Shown here: piece by piece, positions 33,822-42,052 of the stretch
Position numbering within the stretch: position 1 is the first letter of the stretch
Layout: every line of letters begins with the position of its first letter
Assembly: GCA_910577955.1 (NCBI GenBank)
Contig: CAJTNC010000022.1
Span: forward strand, 1 to 47,055
Reading direction: 5' to 3'
Source: an uncultured Lachnospiraceae bacterium
GTDB taxonomy: Bacteria; Bacillota; Clostridia; Lachnospirales; Lachnospiraceae
Length of the DNA: 47,055 nt
The notes under the pieces: generated by a model
The model's input: only the letters and a program-made list of their open reading frames with translations
Databases searched by the model: none
What the model was told of the DNA's origin: nothing
Program-made: the position numbers and the translations under genes

Positions 33822-35486
33822 ATGGAAAAGAAATGGTGGCACGACAAAGTGGCATATCAGATTTACCCCAAAAGTTTTTATGATTCCAACGGGGACGGCA
33901 TCGGAGATATCCCCGGTATCATCAGTAAACTGGACTATCTGAAAGATCTGGGGGTGGATATCGTCTGGCTTTCCCCCTGCTATCCGTCGCCGTTAGCCGA
34001 TCAGGGATACGATATTTCCGATTATTACGGTATCGATCCGCGTTTTGGCACGATGGAGGATATGGAGAAGCTGATAGCTGAGGCGAAGAAGCGGGATATG
34101 TATATTCTGATGGATCTTGTGGTGAATCATTGCTCGGATGAGCATGAATGGTTCAAAAAGGCCTGTGAAGATCCAAACGGAAAATACGGCGGGTTCTTCT
34201 ACCTGCGGGATAAGGAGGAGGGGAAGCGTCCTACAAACTGGCGATCTTACTTCGGCGGTTCGGTGTGGGATGATCTGCCGGGCACCGATAAACAATACCT
34301 GCATGTGTTCCATAAAAAGCAGCCGGATCTCAACTGGGAAAATCCCGAACTTCGTGAGGAAGTGTACAAAAATATCAACTGGTGGCTGGAAAAAGGTCTG
34401 GGGGGATTCCGCATTGATGCCATCATGAATATCAAGAAGGCGCTGCCTCTTCATGATTACGAGCCGGACAGAGACGACGGATTATGCAGCGTGAGAGCTA
34501 TGCTGGCACAGGCCGAGGGAATCGGAGAATTTTTGGGAGAAATGCGCGACCGTACATTCCGAAAATACGATGCGTTTTCCGTGGGGGAAGTCTTTTCTGA
34601 AAAACCGGAGGAACTGCCGGATTTTATCGGGGAAAACGGTTACTTTTCCAGCATATTTGATTTTAACGCTACGATTTTCGGCAAGAGCGGAAAAGGCTGG
34701 TATGATGCGTCGGCCATCACGCCGGAGGATTATAAAAACTGTTGCTTTCAGGCGCAGGAGAGGGTCGGCGGTGTCGGCTTTCTGTCAAATATTATTGAGA
34801 ATCATGACCAGCCCAGAGGCGTTTCCTACTATATTCCGCAGGGAGACTGCTGTCCGGAGAGCAAAAAAATGCTTGCCGCATTGAATTTTATGCTGCGGGG
34901 AATTCCCTTTATCTATCAGGGGCAGGAACTGGGGATGGAGAATGTGCCGTTTTCCTCCATTGAGGAAGTGGACGATATTTCTTCTCAGGATGAATATCTG
35001 GTTGCTCTTAACGCGGGGCTGTCGCCGGAGGAGGCGCTTGACGCGGTGGCACGTTACAGCCGCGACAATGCCCGCACGCCGATGCAGTGGTCGGATGAGC
35101 CCCACGCCGGTTTTACGGAAGGGGAGCCGTGGCTGCGCGTCAACCCGAATTACAGGACGATCAATGCCGCTGCCGAACAAAGCGATCCGAGTTCCGTGTG
35201 GAACTTTTATAAAAGGCTGATCGCGCTGCGCAAGGATCCCTTGTACGCGGAAACCATAGTTTACGGTGTTTTGGAACCTTTTTTGAGGGAAAGGCACAAT
35301 TTGATGGCCTACTACCGAAAGGGGGAAAAAACGTTGCTTGTGATCGGGAATTATCAGAAAAAAGAGCAGGATGTCACTCTTCCTGCGCCCTGCAAAAAGG
35401 TATTGCTGAACAATTATCCGGAGGTTTCCATGGAAGGTAGGACCATTCGGATGCAGGGATATCAGGCGCTGATACTTGAGATGTGA
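33822..35486 (+). CDS. GH13 alpha-glucosidase (oligo-1,6-glucosidase type), first
   Basis: A 554-residue cytoplasmic GH13 enzyme with no signal peptide. Catalytic residues are visible: nucleophile Asp199 in GGFRIDAI, acid/base Glu256 in SVGEVFSE and transition-state Asp329 in ENHDQPR. It also has DLVVNHCSDEHEWF and the N-terminal WWHDKVAYQIYPKSFYDSNGDG shared by oligo-1,6-glucosidases, isomaltases and trehalose-6-phosphate hydrolases. It likely releases glucose from the ends of isomalto- or malto-oligosaccharides. GGAGAATC precedes the ATG. It is a paralogue of the next gene. Confidence 0.92.
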   Translation: MEKKWWHDKVAYQIYPKSFYDSNGDGIGDIPGIISKLDYLKDLGVDIVWLSPCYPSPLADQGYDISDYYGIDPRFGTMEDMEKLIAEAKKRDMYILMDLVVNHCSDEHEWFKKACEDPNGKYGGFFYLRDKEEGKRPTNWRSYFGGSVWDDLPGTDKQYLHVFHKKQPDLNWENPELREEVYKNINWWLEKGLGGFRIDAIMNIKKALPLHDYEPDRDDGLCSVRAMLAQAEGIGEFLGEMRDRTFRKYDAFSVGEVFSEKPEELPDFIGENGYFSSIFDFNATIFGKSGKGWYDASAITPEDYKNCCFQAQERVGGVGFLSNIIENHDQPRGVSYYIPQGDCCPESKKMLAALNFMLRGIPFIYQGQELGMENVPFSSIEEVDDISSQDEYLVALNAGLSPEEALDAVARYSRDNARTPMQWSDEPHAGFTEGEPWLRVNPNYRTINAAAEQSDPSSVWNFYKRLIALRKDPLYAETIVYGVLEPFLRERHNLMAYYRKGEKTLLVIGNYQKKEQDVTLPAPCKKVLLNNYPEVSMEGRTIRMQGYQALILEM

Positions 35487-35531
35487 GAGTGTTGTCTGAG
35501 AAAATTGTAAAAAGGAAAGGATGATCGGAAT

Positions 35532-37202
35532 ATGAACAGAACATGGTGGAAAGAGGCGGTTATCTATCAGATTTATCCCCGCAGTTTTATGGACGGCAAC
35601 GGGGACGGGATAGGAGATTTGAAAGGGATCACGAGCAGACTCGATTATTTGAAATATCTCGGGATCGACGTCATATGGATGTCGCCGGTATATAAGTCTC
35701 CCAACGATGACAACGGATATGACATCAGCGACTATCAGGAGATCATGGAAGATTTCGGCACGATGGAAGACTTTGACGAACTGCTGTCCGCGGCTCATGA
35801 GCGGGGTATCCGCGTTGTGATGGATCTTGTGGTAAACCATACATCGGACGAACACAAATGGTTTGCGGAGAGCAGGAAATCGAAAGATAATGCGTACCGC
35901 GATTACTATATCTGGCGGGAGGGAAAGGGGGCGGATGCGCCGCCGAACAACTGGGGTTCCTGCTTCGGGGGATCCGCTTGGGAGTACGACGGGGAGACGG
36001 GGATGTATTACCTGCACCTTTTCTCCAAAAAGCAGCCGGATCTAAACTGGGATAATCCGAATGTGCGCAGGGAAGTTTTCGATATGATGACATGGTGGTG
36101 CGAGAAAGGAATCGACGGCTTCCGCATGGATGTCATCAGCATGATATCGAAGACGAAAGAAATGCCGGACGGCGAAGTGAACGGCCGCTACGGATGCTTT
36201 GATCCGTATTGCATACACGGGCCGAATGTTCACGCATACCTTCAGGAGATGAACAGGGAGGTGCTGTCCAAATACGATATTATGACTGTGGGTGAGACGG
36301 CCGGAGTCACTACGGAGTCGGCAAAGCAGTATGCCGGTGAAAATGCGAAAGAATTGAATATGGTGTTCCAGTTTGAGCATGTAAGCGATGAAGGAAAATA
36401 CGGAAAGTGGACGGATGAAAGAATGCCGCTTACTGTTCTGAAGAAAATCATGTCGCGCTGGCAGACGGAACTGTACGGCAAAGCTTGGAACAGTCTGTTC
36501 TGGGATAATCACGACCAGCCGCGGGCCGTTTCCCGATTCGGCGACGACCGCCCGCAGTACAGAGAACTGTCTGCAAAGATGCTGGCAACCTGCCTGCACA
36601 TGATGCAGGGAACTCCCTATATCTATCAGGGGGAAGAACTCGGCATGACTAATTATCCCTTCATATCCCCCGATGAATTCCGGGATATCGAAAGTGTCCA
36701 CGCATATGAAGAGTGGTGTGGGAGCGGCCTTGTATCCCATGAGGAATTCTGGCCCTGTATCGCCGCCCGCAGTAGAGACAATGCCAGAACGCCGATGCAG
36801 TGGGAGGATGCGCAGGAGGGAGGATTCACAACGGGAAAACCGTGGATCGCGGTGAATCCGAACTACAGACAGATCAATGCGAAAGCGGAGACAAAAGACC
36901 CGAGTTCCGTATTTCATTATTACAAAAAGCTGATCGCGCTGCGGAAAGAAAATCCGGTCATCGTGTACGGAAAATATGAGCTGCTCCTTCCGGACAGCGA
37001 AGAATTGTTTGTTTACACGAGAACGGGGGAGGGCAAAAAACTGCTTGTGGTGTGCAGCTTTGCCGACAGACAGGTACCCTTTACTATTCCGGATGAATTT
37101 GCAGGCGCTTCCTGTCTGATTGCCAACAGGGGGGAGAGGAACTGCGGCAAGCAGGAGATCGTGTTGGAACCTTATGAGGCTTTTGTGCTGATGGTTGATT
37201 AA
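35532..37202 (+). CDS. GH13 alpha-glucosidase (oligo-1,6-glucosidase type), second
   Basis: A 556-residue paralogue of the upstream enzyme. Catalytic residues are Asp200 (GFRMDVIS), Glu255 (TVGETAG) and Asp328 (WDNHDQPRAVSRFGDD). The wider C-terminal region (ARTPMQWEDAQEGGFTTGKPW) is the conserved block of oligo-1,6-glucosidase/sucrose isomerase types. It follows the first gene by 45 bases, so both are probably on one mRNA. The pair may differ in chain length or linkage preference; the sequence alone does not show how. Confidence 0.92.
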   Translation: MNRTWWKEAVIYQIYPRSFMDGNGDGIGDLKGITSRLDYLKYLGIDVIWMSPVYKSPNDDNGYDISDYQEIMEDFGTMEDFDELLSAAHERGIRVVMDLVVNHTSDEHKWFAESRKSKDNAYRDYYIWREGKGADAPPNNWGSCFGGSAWEYDGETGMYYLHLFSKKQPDLNWDNPNVRREVFDMMTWWCEKGIDGFRMDVISMISKTKEMPDGEVNGRYGCFDPYCIHGPNVHAYLQEMNREVLSKYDIMTVGETAGVTTESAKQYAGENAKELNMVFQFEHVSDEGKYGKWTDERMPLTVLKKIMSRWQTELYGKAWNSLFWDNHDQPRAVSRFGDDRPQYRELSAKMLATCLHMMQGTPYIYQGEELGMTNYPFISPDEFRDIESVHAYEEWCGSGLVSHEEFWPCIAARSRDNARTPMQWEDAQEGGFTTGKPWIAVNPNYRQINAKAETKDPSSVFHYYKKLIALRKENPVIVYGKYELLLPDSEELFVYTRTGEGKKLLVVCSFADRQVPFTIPDEFAGASCLIANRGERNCGKQEIVLEPYEAFVLMVD

Positions 37203-37348
37203 CGGGAGGCTGGTGTCGGCTTTTGAAAGGTTTGCGGTAAATAGAAATATATTATATAAAACATCTTGGAATGTTATAAGGCTTGTGAAGTGATCCGGAG
37301 ATTTTCCAAACGTATATTTGTCAGATTTTAGCATATGCTATCCAAAAC
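37203..37348. other. AT-rich spacer before the GH13 terminator
   Basis: Between the second glucosidase stop and its strong terminator lie about 146 bases with AT-rich promoter-like strings (37223-37255) that are spaced too widely to call. A short perfect palindrome AGCATATGCT is at about 37330. A small RNA ending at the terminator is possible but not supported. Confidence 0.3.
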
Positions 37349-37386
37349 AACGGACAACACGCTCTGCGTGCTGTCCGTTATTTTAT
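37349..37386 (+). terminator. Terminator after the alpha-glucosidase operon
   Basis: AACGGACA-CACGC pairs with GCGTG-TGTCCGTT around TCT in a stem of about 13 pairs, followed by ATTTTAT. Strong and possibly bidirectional. Confidence 0.88.
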
Positions 37387-37444
37387 CAATTCGGCTTCTG
37401 GGTGAGCAGTATGCTGCAGAGGCAGTTATGGAGGAGGCATAGCT

Positions 37445-38824
37445 ATGGAATCTGTCTGGATGAAAGATACGGAAATCAGGAAGCGGGAAGCGCTTTCCGG
37501 AGACATGGAGGCGCCTGTTGCCGTGATCGGGGCGGGACTGACCGGAATACTGACGGCATATTATCTGAAGAAAGCGAGAATTCCGGCTGTGGTGCTGGAG
37601 GCGGACAGGATCGGCAGCGGGCAGACAAAAAATACCACGGCAAAGATCACCTCCCAGCATGGGCTTGTGTATGAGAGACTGATTCGGACATTCGGGAATC
37701 GGATGGCGCAGCACTATGCGGCTGCAAACGAAGAGGCTATCGGGGAATATGAGAGACTGATCCGGGAAAAGGGAATTTACTGCGACTTTGCCAGGTGTCC
37801 AGCCTGTCTGTATTCCGGAACGGATAGGGAAAGGTTAAAGAGGGAAGCGGAGGCTGCGAAGTCATTAGGAATAGAAGCCTCCTTTGGGACAGACTGTGAA
37901 CTTCCCTTTCCGGTGGCGGGAGTGACCAGATTTGAGAAGCAGGCAAGGTTCCATCCGCTGAAATTTTTGGCGCAGATGGCAGAGGAAGTGGAAGTCTATG
38001 AACAGACTAAGGTGTTGAAGGCAGAGAATGAAAAGGTGGAGACGGACAGGGGAACTGTGCGTGCAGAGCATATTGTGTTTGCGTCTCACTATCCTTTTAT
38101 GAACGTACCCGGATATTATTTTGCCAGAATGTATCAGGAGAGGAGCTACGTGGCAGCGTTGAAGGGGGCGGAGAGGCCGGAAAGTATGTGTCTGGGAATC
38201 GACCGGGACGGGCTCTCCTTCCGCGCCTGCGGGGACTTGCTGCTGCTTGGCGGCGGCAGCCACCGGACGGGGACGAATCAGAAGGATAGGGCGAAAAAAG
38301 GGTGCAGATACGGGATGCTGCGGGAGCGCGCAAAAGAATTTTATCCCGGATGTTCGGAGGTGTTCCGGTGGTCGGCGCAGGACTGTATGACTTTAGACGG
38401 GCTGCCTTATATCGGGCGGTTTTCCGAGCGCAGGCCAAACTGGTATGTGGCCACGGGTTTTGGAAAGTGGGGCATGACTTCGGCTATGGTCAGCGCGCAG
38501 ATCCTGACGGCGCAAATCAGCGGGCGGGACTGTCCGGTGGCGGATGTATTTTCACCACAGAGGCGGTTTACGGCGCGGGCCGCAATGGAATTTATGGTAC
38601 ATGGCGCGCATACGGTGAAAGGGCTGGCAAAACATCTTCTGCCCGCCGGAGACGGGAAGATCATTCCCAACTGTCCTCACATGGGCTGCAGGCTGGAGAA
38701 AAATCCGGAGGAGGGAACCTACGACTGTCCCTGTCACGGTTCACGGTTTGACGCGGAAGGACATTTAATCGACGGGCCGGCTCAGAGGGACTGTTCAGAG
38801 GGTGCGAAAAATCGGTCATTATAA
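37445..38824 (+). CDS. FAD-dependent oxidoreductase with C-terminal Rieske [2Fe-2S] domain
   Basis: A 459-residue protein. The N terminus has the FAD-binding VAVIGAGLTGILTAYYL and a DAO-type fold through about residue 370. The last ~90 residues hold a Rieske domain: C-P-H at 410-412 and C-P-C-H at 428-431, with the extra Cys pair (415 and 430) that forms the disulfide in many Rieske proteins. Proteins of this build are widespread in Firmicutes but their electron partners and substrates are unknown. A strong AGGAGG lies before the ATG, right after the terminator of the GH13 operon. The next gene starts 115 bases later behind its own promoter. Confidence 0.88.
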   Translation: MESVWMKDTEIRKREALSGDMEAPVAVIGAGLTGILTAYYLKKARIPAVVLEADRIGSGQTKNTTAKITSQHGLVYERLIRTFGNRMAQHYAAANEEAIGEYERLIREKGIYCDFARCPACLYSGTDRERLKREAEAAKSLGIEASFGTDCELPFPVAGVTRFEKQARFHPLKFLAQMAEEVEVYEQTKVLKAENEKVETDRGTVRAEHIVFASHYPFMNVPGYYFARMYQERSYVAALKGAERPESMCLGIDRDGLSFRACGDLLLLGGGSHRTGTNQKDRAKKGCRYGMLRERAKEFYPGCSEVFRWSAQDCMTLDGLPYIGRFSERRPNWYVATGFGKWGMTSAMVSAQILTAQISGRDCPVADVFSPQRRFTARAAMEFMVHGAHTVKGLAKHLLPAGDGKIIPNCPHMGCRLEKNPEEGTYDCPCHGSRFDAEGHLIDGPAQRDCSEGAKNRSL

Positions 38825-38849
38825 GAGTGGAAATAGCATGGGGAGAACG

Positions 38850-38879
38850 TTGACAGAAGAGAGCGGGGCAATATACAAT
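38850..38879 (+). promoter_or_regulatory. Promoter of the small lipoprotein gene
   Basis: Perfect TTGACA (38850-38855), 18-base spacer, TACAAT (38874-38879), 25 bases after the end of the upstream gene. Confidence 0.72.
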
Positions 38880-38939
38880 GTACGAGGTTCGCGCGGATCG
38901 CCTGCGAATCAAGAAAAAAGCGACAGGAGGATAAGAAAA

Positions 38940-39482
38940 ATGAAAAAGAAACCAGTGGTGTGTATTTTGGCAGTGATGATGACGGGAATCGTTCTTTTCG
39001 GATGCGGAAAGAGCGATGCACCGGAGGCTGTACAGGAAGAGACAGTGCAGGAAGAAGTCGTTCAGGAAGAGACAACACAGGATGAAACGGTGCAGGAAGA
39101 GACAGCAGGTGCGGCAGAAACGGAAAACAGTGATAATGAGATCAGTGAGGAGGAACTGACGGAACTTTATCACGCATTTGGTGAGTCTCTTCAGGCTGTC
39201 ATGAGTGAAAGAAAGATGGAGGACATGGCAGAGCTTCTCGTGTATCCCTGCTATTTGGGAATTGACGACGGAGTTGTTGTGGAAGATGAAGAACAATTTC
39301 TGGCGCTGGATGCAGATAAGGTATTTACGGATGAGCTGGTAAACGCTGTTGTGAATGCTGATCTCGATGCGATCGAAGTGAGCGAAGCGGGTTTTGTGGT
39401 AGGGGATCCCTCCGGTAAGCCAAACGTGACTATCGGACTTGACAGCAACGGCATGATCGGAATCACCGGCATCAATTACTAA
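38940..39482 (+). CDS. Small lipoprotein with pentapeptide repeats, function unknown
   Basis: A 180-residue protein: signal sequence MKKKPVVCILAVMMTGIVLFG with a lipobox-like LFGC (Cys22), then an acidic tether of five pentapeptide copies of the VQEET type (residues 31-55, bases about 39030-39104), then a ~110-residue globular region (from about 65) beginning EEELTELYHAFGESLQAVM and ending VTIGLDSNGMIGITGINY. The globular part has the length and alternating pattern of a small alpha+beta domain, but I do not recognise it. A strong AGGAGG and its own promoter precede it. It may work outside the cell near the following surface protein. Confidence 0.75.
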   Translation: MKKKPVVCILAVMMTGIVLFGCGKSDAPEAVQEETVQEEVVQEETTQDETVQEETAGAAETENSDNEISEEELTELYHAFGESLQAVMSERKMEDMAELLVYPCYLGIDDGVVVEDEEQFLALDADKVFTDELVNAVVNADLDAIEVSEAGFVVGDPSGKPNVTIGLDSNGMIGITGINY

Positions 39483-39509
39483 TTTCTGAGAAAGAAACAT
39501 AAACAAAGC

Positions 39510-39565
39510 AAAAACAGCGACAAAGGCGCAGATTTTAGAAGTGCTTCTGGCGTTGTTTTTGTTTT
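39510..39565 (+). terminator. Terminator after the small lipoprotein gene
   Basis: AAAAACAGCG pairs with CGTTGTTTTT (one G-U) across a partly structured loop that contains a second AGAAG/CTTCT hairpin, followed by GTTTT. Flanking A- and T-tracts could allow it to work in both directions. The region also carries an open frame; see the findings. Confidence 0.6.
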
Positions 39566-39633
39566 ACGGAGGCTGTTTAGGGCATATGATGGGCAGTCTG
39601 CTGAACAAATTACGGAAAGTGTGAGGAAATAAA

Positions 39634-41937
39634 ATGAGACACAGGAATAGCAGCTCTATCGCAGTATATCTATTGGCAGCGCTGATGTTTATTTGTAATA
39701 GCCTGTCTTGCCGTGCCGCACAGATAGGCTCCGGGGCCTATCCGAATGAAGATGCTGCCGGGAATATCGGAGAAGGCGCATGGGTCAATGGCGAAATCGG
39801 ATCGGCAGAAAAGAACTATATTTTGACAACAGACAGAAGCCTGATCAGTTTCGGAACAGTGGAACAAAACAGTATTGTTGCGCTGCAGGATATCCTGCTG
39901 ACTAATGCGGGGGAAGAAGATATCCGGTTTTTTTGGCAAAAAGCGGATTATCATGACTGTATTACAGTGGATGCCCCGGATCATGCATATATGAGACCCG
40001 GTGAATCCTGCGTATTTGCAGTTGCGGCAAACAGTTCTTTAGAACCCGGGACCTACAGCGCAGCGCTCATGTTTGCAGATGAGGGAGATCCCGGTTTTGA
40101 AAGGGGAGTGCAGGTGGATATATCGCTGGAGATCAGAAAACCGGAGCCGCCGTCTTCTGCTGTAACATCGGTCAGTATATCGCCGGGCACAGCCGTTGTC
40201 GCTCCGAATTCGTCCTGTGCTTTTACGGCTTCGGTGGCAGGGAAAAATGATTACAGCAGGGAGGTTGTCTGGAGCGTTTCCGGACAGACGAGCCGAAATA
40301 CGATGATCGATGCAAAGGGTATTCTGCATACGGGAGCAGACGAGTCCTCTTCTTCCCTGACGGTGAAGGCGGTATCAAAACAGGATGCCCGTTACAGTGC
40401 TTCGGCGTTAGTATCTTTACACGCTTCAAGCTATTTCATACAGGTGAGCGCTTCTCCGGCTAACGGGGGTATTGTGCACGGAAACAGCAGTGTGAGGGAA
40501 GGGGGACGCGCTGTGATTTCAGCGGCGCCGAACAACGGGTTTGTGTTTGACTGCTGGCTGTTAAATGGCAGCAGAGTGTCACAGAATTCCCAGTATACGA
40601 TCGATAACATACATAGCGGCGGAACGTATGTGGCAAGTTTTAAACCTGTGAGCTGTCTGATCAGCGCAAGTGTCAATAACAGTAACGGAGGCACGGTGAC
40701 GGGAGGCGGAATTGCAGGCTACGGGGGAAATATGACGCTGACGGCCACGGCGAAGGATGGCTATCGGTTTGACGGATGGATGGAAAACGGCGCAGTTATC
40801 GATAAAAACAATAAGATGGAATTAAAGAATATCACGAGTTCAAGATATTTTACGGCTGTGTTTTCACAGAACAGATACAGTCTTTCGCTTGTTTGTCTGC
40901 CGACAAATGCGGGAAATGCAACAGGACAGGGAGTGTATGCAGCAGGAAGCAATGCCGGAATAAAAGCGGCGCCGGGCGCAGGATACCGTTTTGTCGGATG
41001 GGCGGAAAACGGAAAGATCATCAATACGGATAGAGAGTATTCCGTAAAGAATATTTTGAGAGATATGTGCCTTACGGCAGTTTTTGAAAAGGAGCAGGAA
41101 AAGACTTATTCGATCACGACAGAATCTTCAGCCGGAGCAACGATTACTCCTGATGAGAAAAACATCGTTTCAGAGGAGGCGGAGATACCCGCAGAGGAGA
41201 TTGGCAGTGCAGATTCGGCAGAGGAGATCGGCAGTGCGGATTCGTTGGAACACGCGCTGAAAACCGGAGCGCTTCAGGTAACTATCCACAATGATTTCGC
41301 GGATATTGCACAGGAAACGCATTACAGCAGTTTTAATGAGAATTCCGGTGCCTTAAATTTTGAGATGGTGTTGGAGCATCTTCTGAGCGACGAGGACAGG
41401 ATGGAATTGGCTCAGGGGAATTCACAGATACTCATAAATCTTCATATAGATGATGTGGTTGATGAGGAAGCACAGACGATGACAGATGTGTTTGAAAGAT
41501 ACAAACTGCGGGGGATGGAGATCGGAAGATGTTTTAATATGTTTCTGTTGGAGTCAAAACAAGGTGATACCAGTATGATCTCGGAACTTCCGGAAGAGCT
41601 TCGGGTGGTGATAAATATTCCGGAGCATTTAAAGGCGGATAACAGAGAATTTTTCATTATGAGACTGCATATGGCGGAGGATGGCAGTGCGGACTATGCG
41701 GAACTGGCAGATCAGGATGAGGATCCGGACACGATCACTTTTTTCACGGACAAATTTTCGCCTTATGCGATAGCTTACATGGAATTATCGCAGGAAAATA
41801 CAAACGAACCGGATGTGGCGCAAAATACGGAAATGAGTGAGGCAAAAAAAGATATCATTGCCGTCGTCTGTGTGGCGGCTGCCTGCATTGTCACCTTTTC
41901 ACTGTCGGCATATATGATAAAAAGACGGAGACGTTAG
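39634..41937 (+). CDS. Membrane-anchored surface protein with Ig-like and InlB-type repeats
   Basis: A 767-residue protein: signal peptide (about 1-29), an Ig-like beta domain (about 65-168), a BIG2-like domain (about 177-264), three copies of a ~72-residue InlB B-repeat-type unit (267-337, 340-411, 414-485; each has GG-I/T-V, then GY/F-x-FDGW-x-NG and TAVF-like ends), an acidic linker with a 9-residue duplication, a ~200-residue C-terminal domain and a transmembrane helix (741-761) followed by KRRRR. The first 740 residues therefore face outside. It probably helps adhesion or interaction with host or neighbours. GAGG precedes the ATG. Confidence 0.85.
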   Translation: MRHRNSSSIAVYLLAALMFICNSLSCRAAQIGSGAYPNEDAAGNIGEGAWVNGEIGSAEKNYILTTDRSLISFGTVEQNSIVALQDILLTNAGEEDIRFFWQKADYHDCITVDAPDHAYMRPGESCVFAVAANSSLEPGTYSAALMFADEGDPGFERGVQVDISLEIRKPEPPSSAVTSVSISPGTAVVAPNSSCAFTASVAGKNDYSREVVWSVSGQTSRNTMIDAKGILHTGADESSSSLTVKAVSKQDARYSASALVSLHASSYFIQVSASPANGGIVHGNSSVREGGRAVISAAPNNGFVFDCWLLNGSRVSQNSQYTIDNIHSGGTYVASFKPVSCLISASVNNSNGGTVTGGGIAGYGGNMTLTATAKDGYRFDGWMENGAVIDKNNKMELKNITSSRYFTAVFSQNRYSLSLVCLPTNAGNATGQGVYAAGSNAGIKAAPGAGYRFVGWAENGKIINTDREYSVKNILRDMCLTAVFEKEQEKTYSITTESSAGATITPDEKNIVSEEAEIPAEEIGSADSAEEIGSADSLEHALKTGALQVTIHNDFADIAQETHYSSFNENSGALNFEMVLEHLLSDEDRMELAQGNSQILINLHIDDVVDEEAQTMTDVFERYKLRGMEIGRCFNMFLLESKQGDTSMISELPEELRVVINIPEHLKADNREFFIMRLHMAEDGSADYAELADQDEDPDTITFFTDKFSPYAIAYMELSQENTNEPDVAQNTEMSEAKKDIIAVVCVAAACIVTFSLSAYMIKRRRR
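41194..41247 (+). repeat. 27-base tandem duplication in the surface protein linker
   Basis: Two adjacent copies of a 27-base unit encode EEIGSADSA and EEIGSADSL (residues 521-529 and 530-538). The copies differ at only a few bases, suggesting a fairly recent in-frame duplication. Confidence 0.9.
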
Positions 41938-41980
41938 GATAGGGATCGGAGAGAAACAAGGTAAAAAATGAAAAAAGAAC

Positions 41981-42009
41981 TTGACACACACTCTCGGATG
42001 TACTATAGT
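41981..42009 (+). promoter_or_regulatory. Sigma-A promoter of the alpha-glucan operon
   Basis: Perfect TTGACA (41981-41986), 17-base spacer, TATAGT (42004-42009), 44 bases before the LacI-type regulator start. Confidence 0.88.
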
Positions 42010-42016
42010 ATCGATG

Positions 42017-42028
42017 GAAAACGTTTTC
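42017..42028. promoter_or_regulatory. Palindromic operator of LacI/CcpA type
   Basis: GAAAACGTTTTC is a perfect 12-base palindrome with the central CG typical of LacI-family operators. It starts eight bases after the -10, over the expected transcription start, where a bound repressor would block transcription. The extended site also matches the catabolite-response element consensus with one mismatch, so both self-repression by the downstream LacI protein and CcpA control are possible. Confidence 0.75.
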
Positions 42029-42052
42029 TAAAAAATACAAACAGGAGCGGTA

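Noticed and set aside
34785..37334. Long minus-strand open frames (up to about 430 codons) opposite the two alpha-glucosidase genes, and a similar 291-codon one opposite the cardiolipin synthase gene (6686-7561).
   Set aside because: The plus-strand genes have clear catalytic motifs and ribosome sites; the opposite frames have low-complexity His/Arg-rich translations, no recognisable domains and no start signals. They are mirror frames of GC-biased codons.
37223..37386. Possible small RNA between the alpha-glucosidase stop and the strong terminator.
   Set aside because: The -10-like strings are not at a normal distance from the only TTGAAA; the terminator is sufficiently explained as the end of the glucosidase operon.
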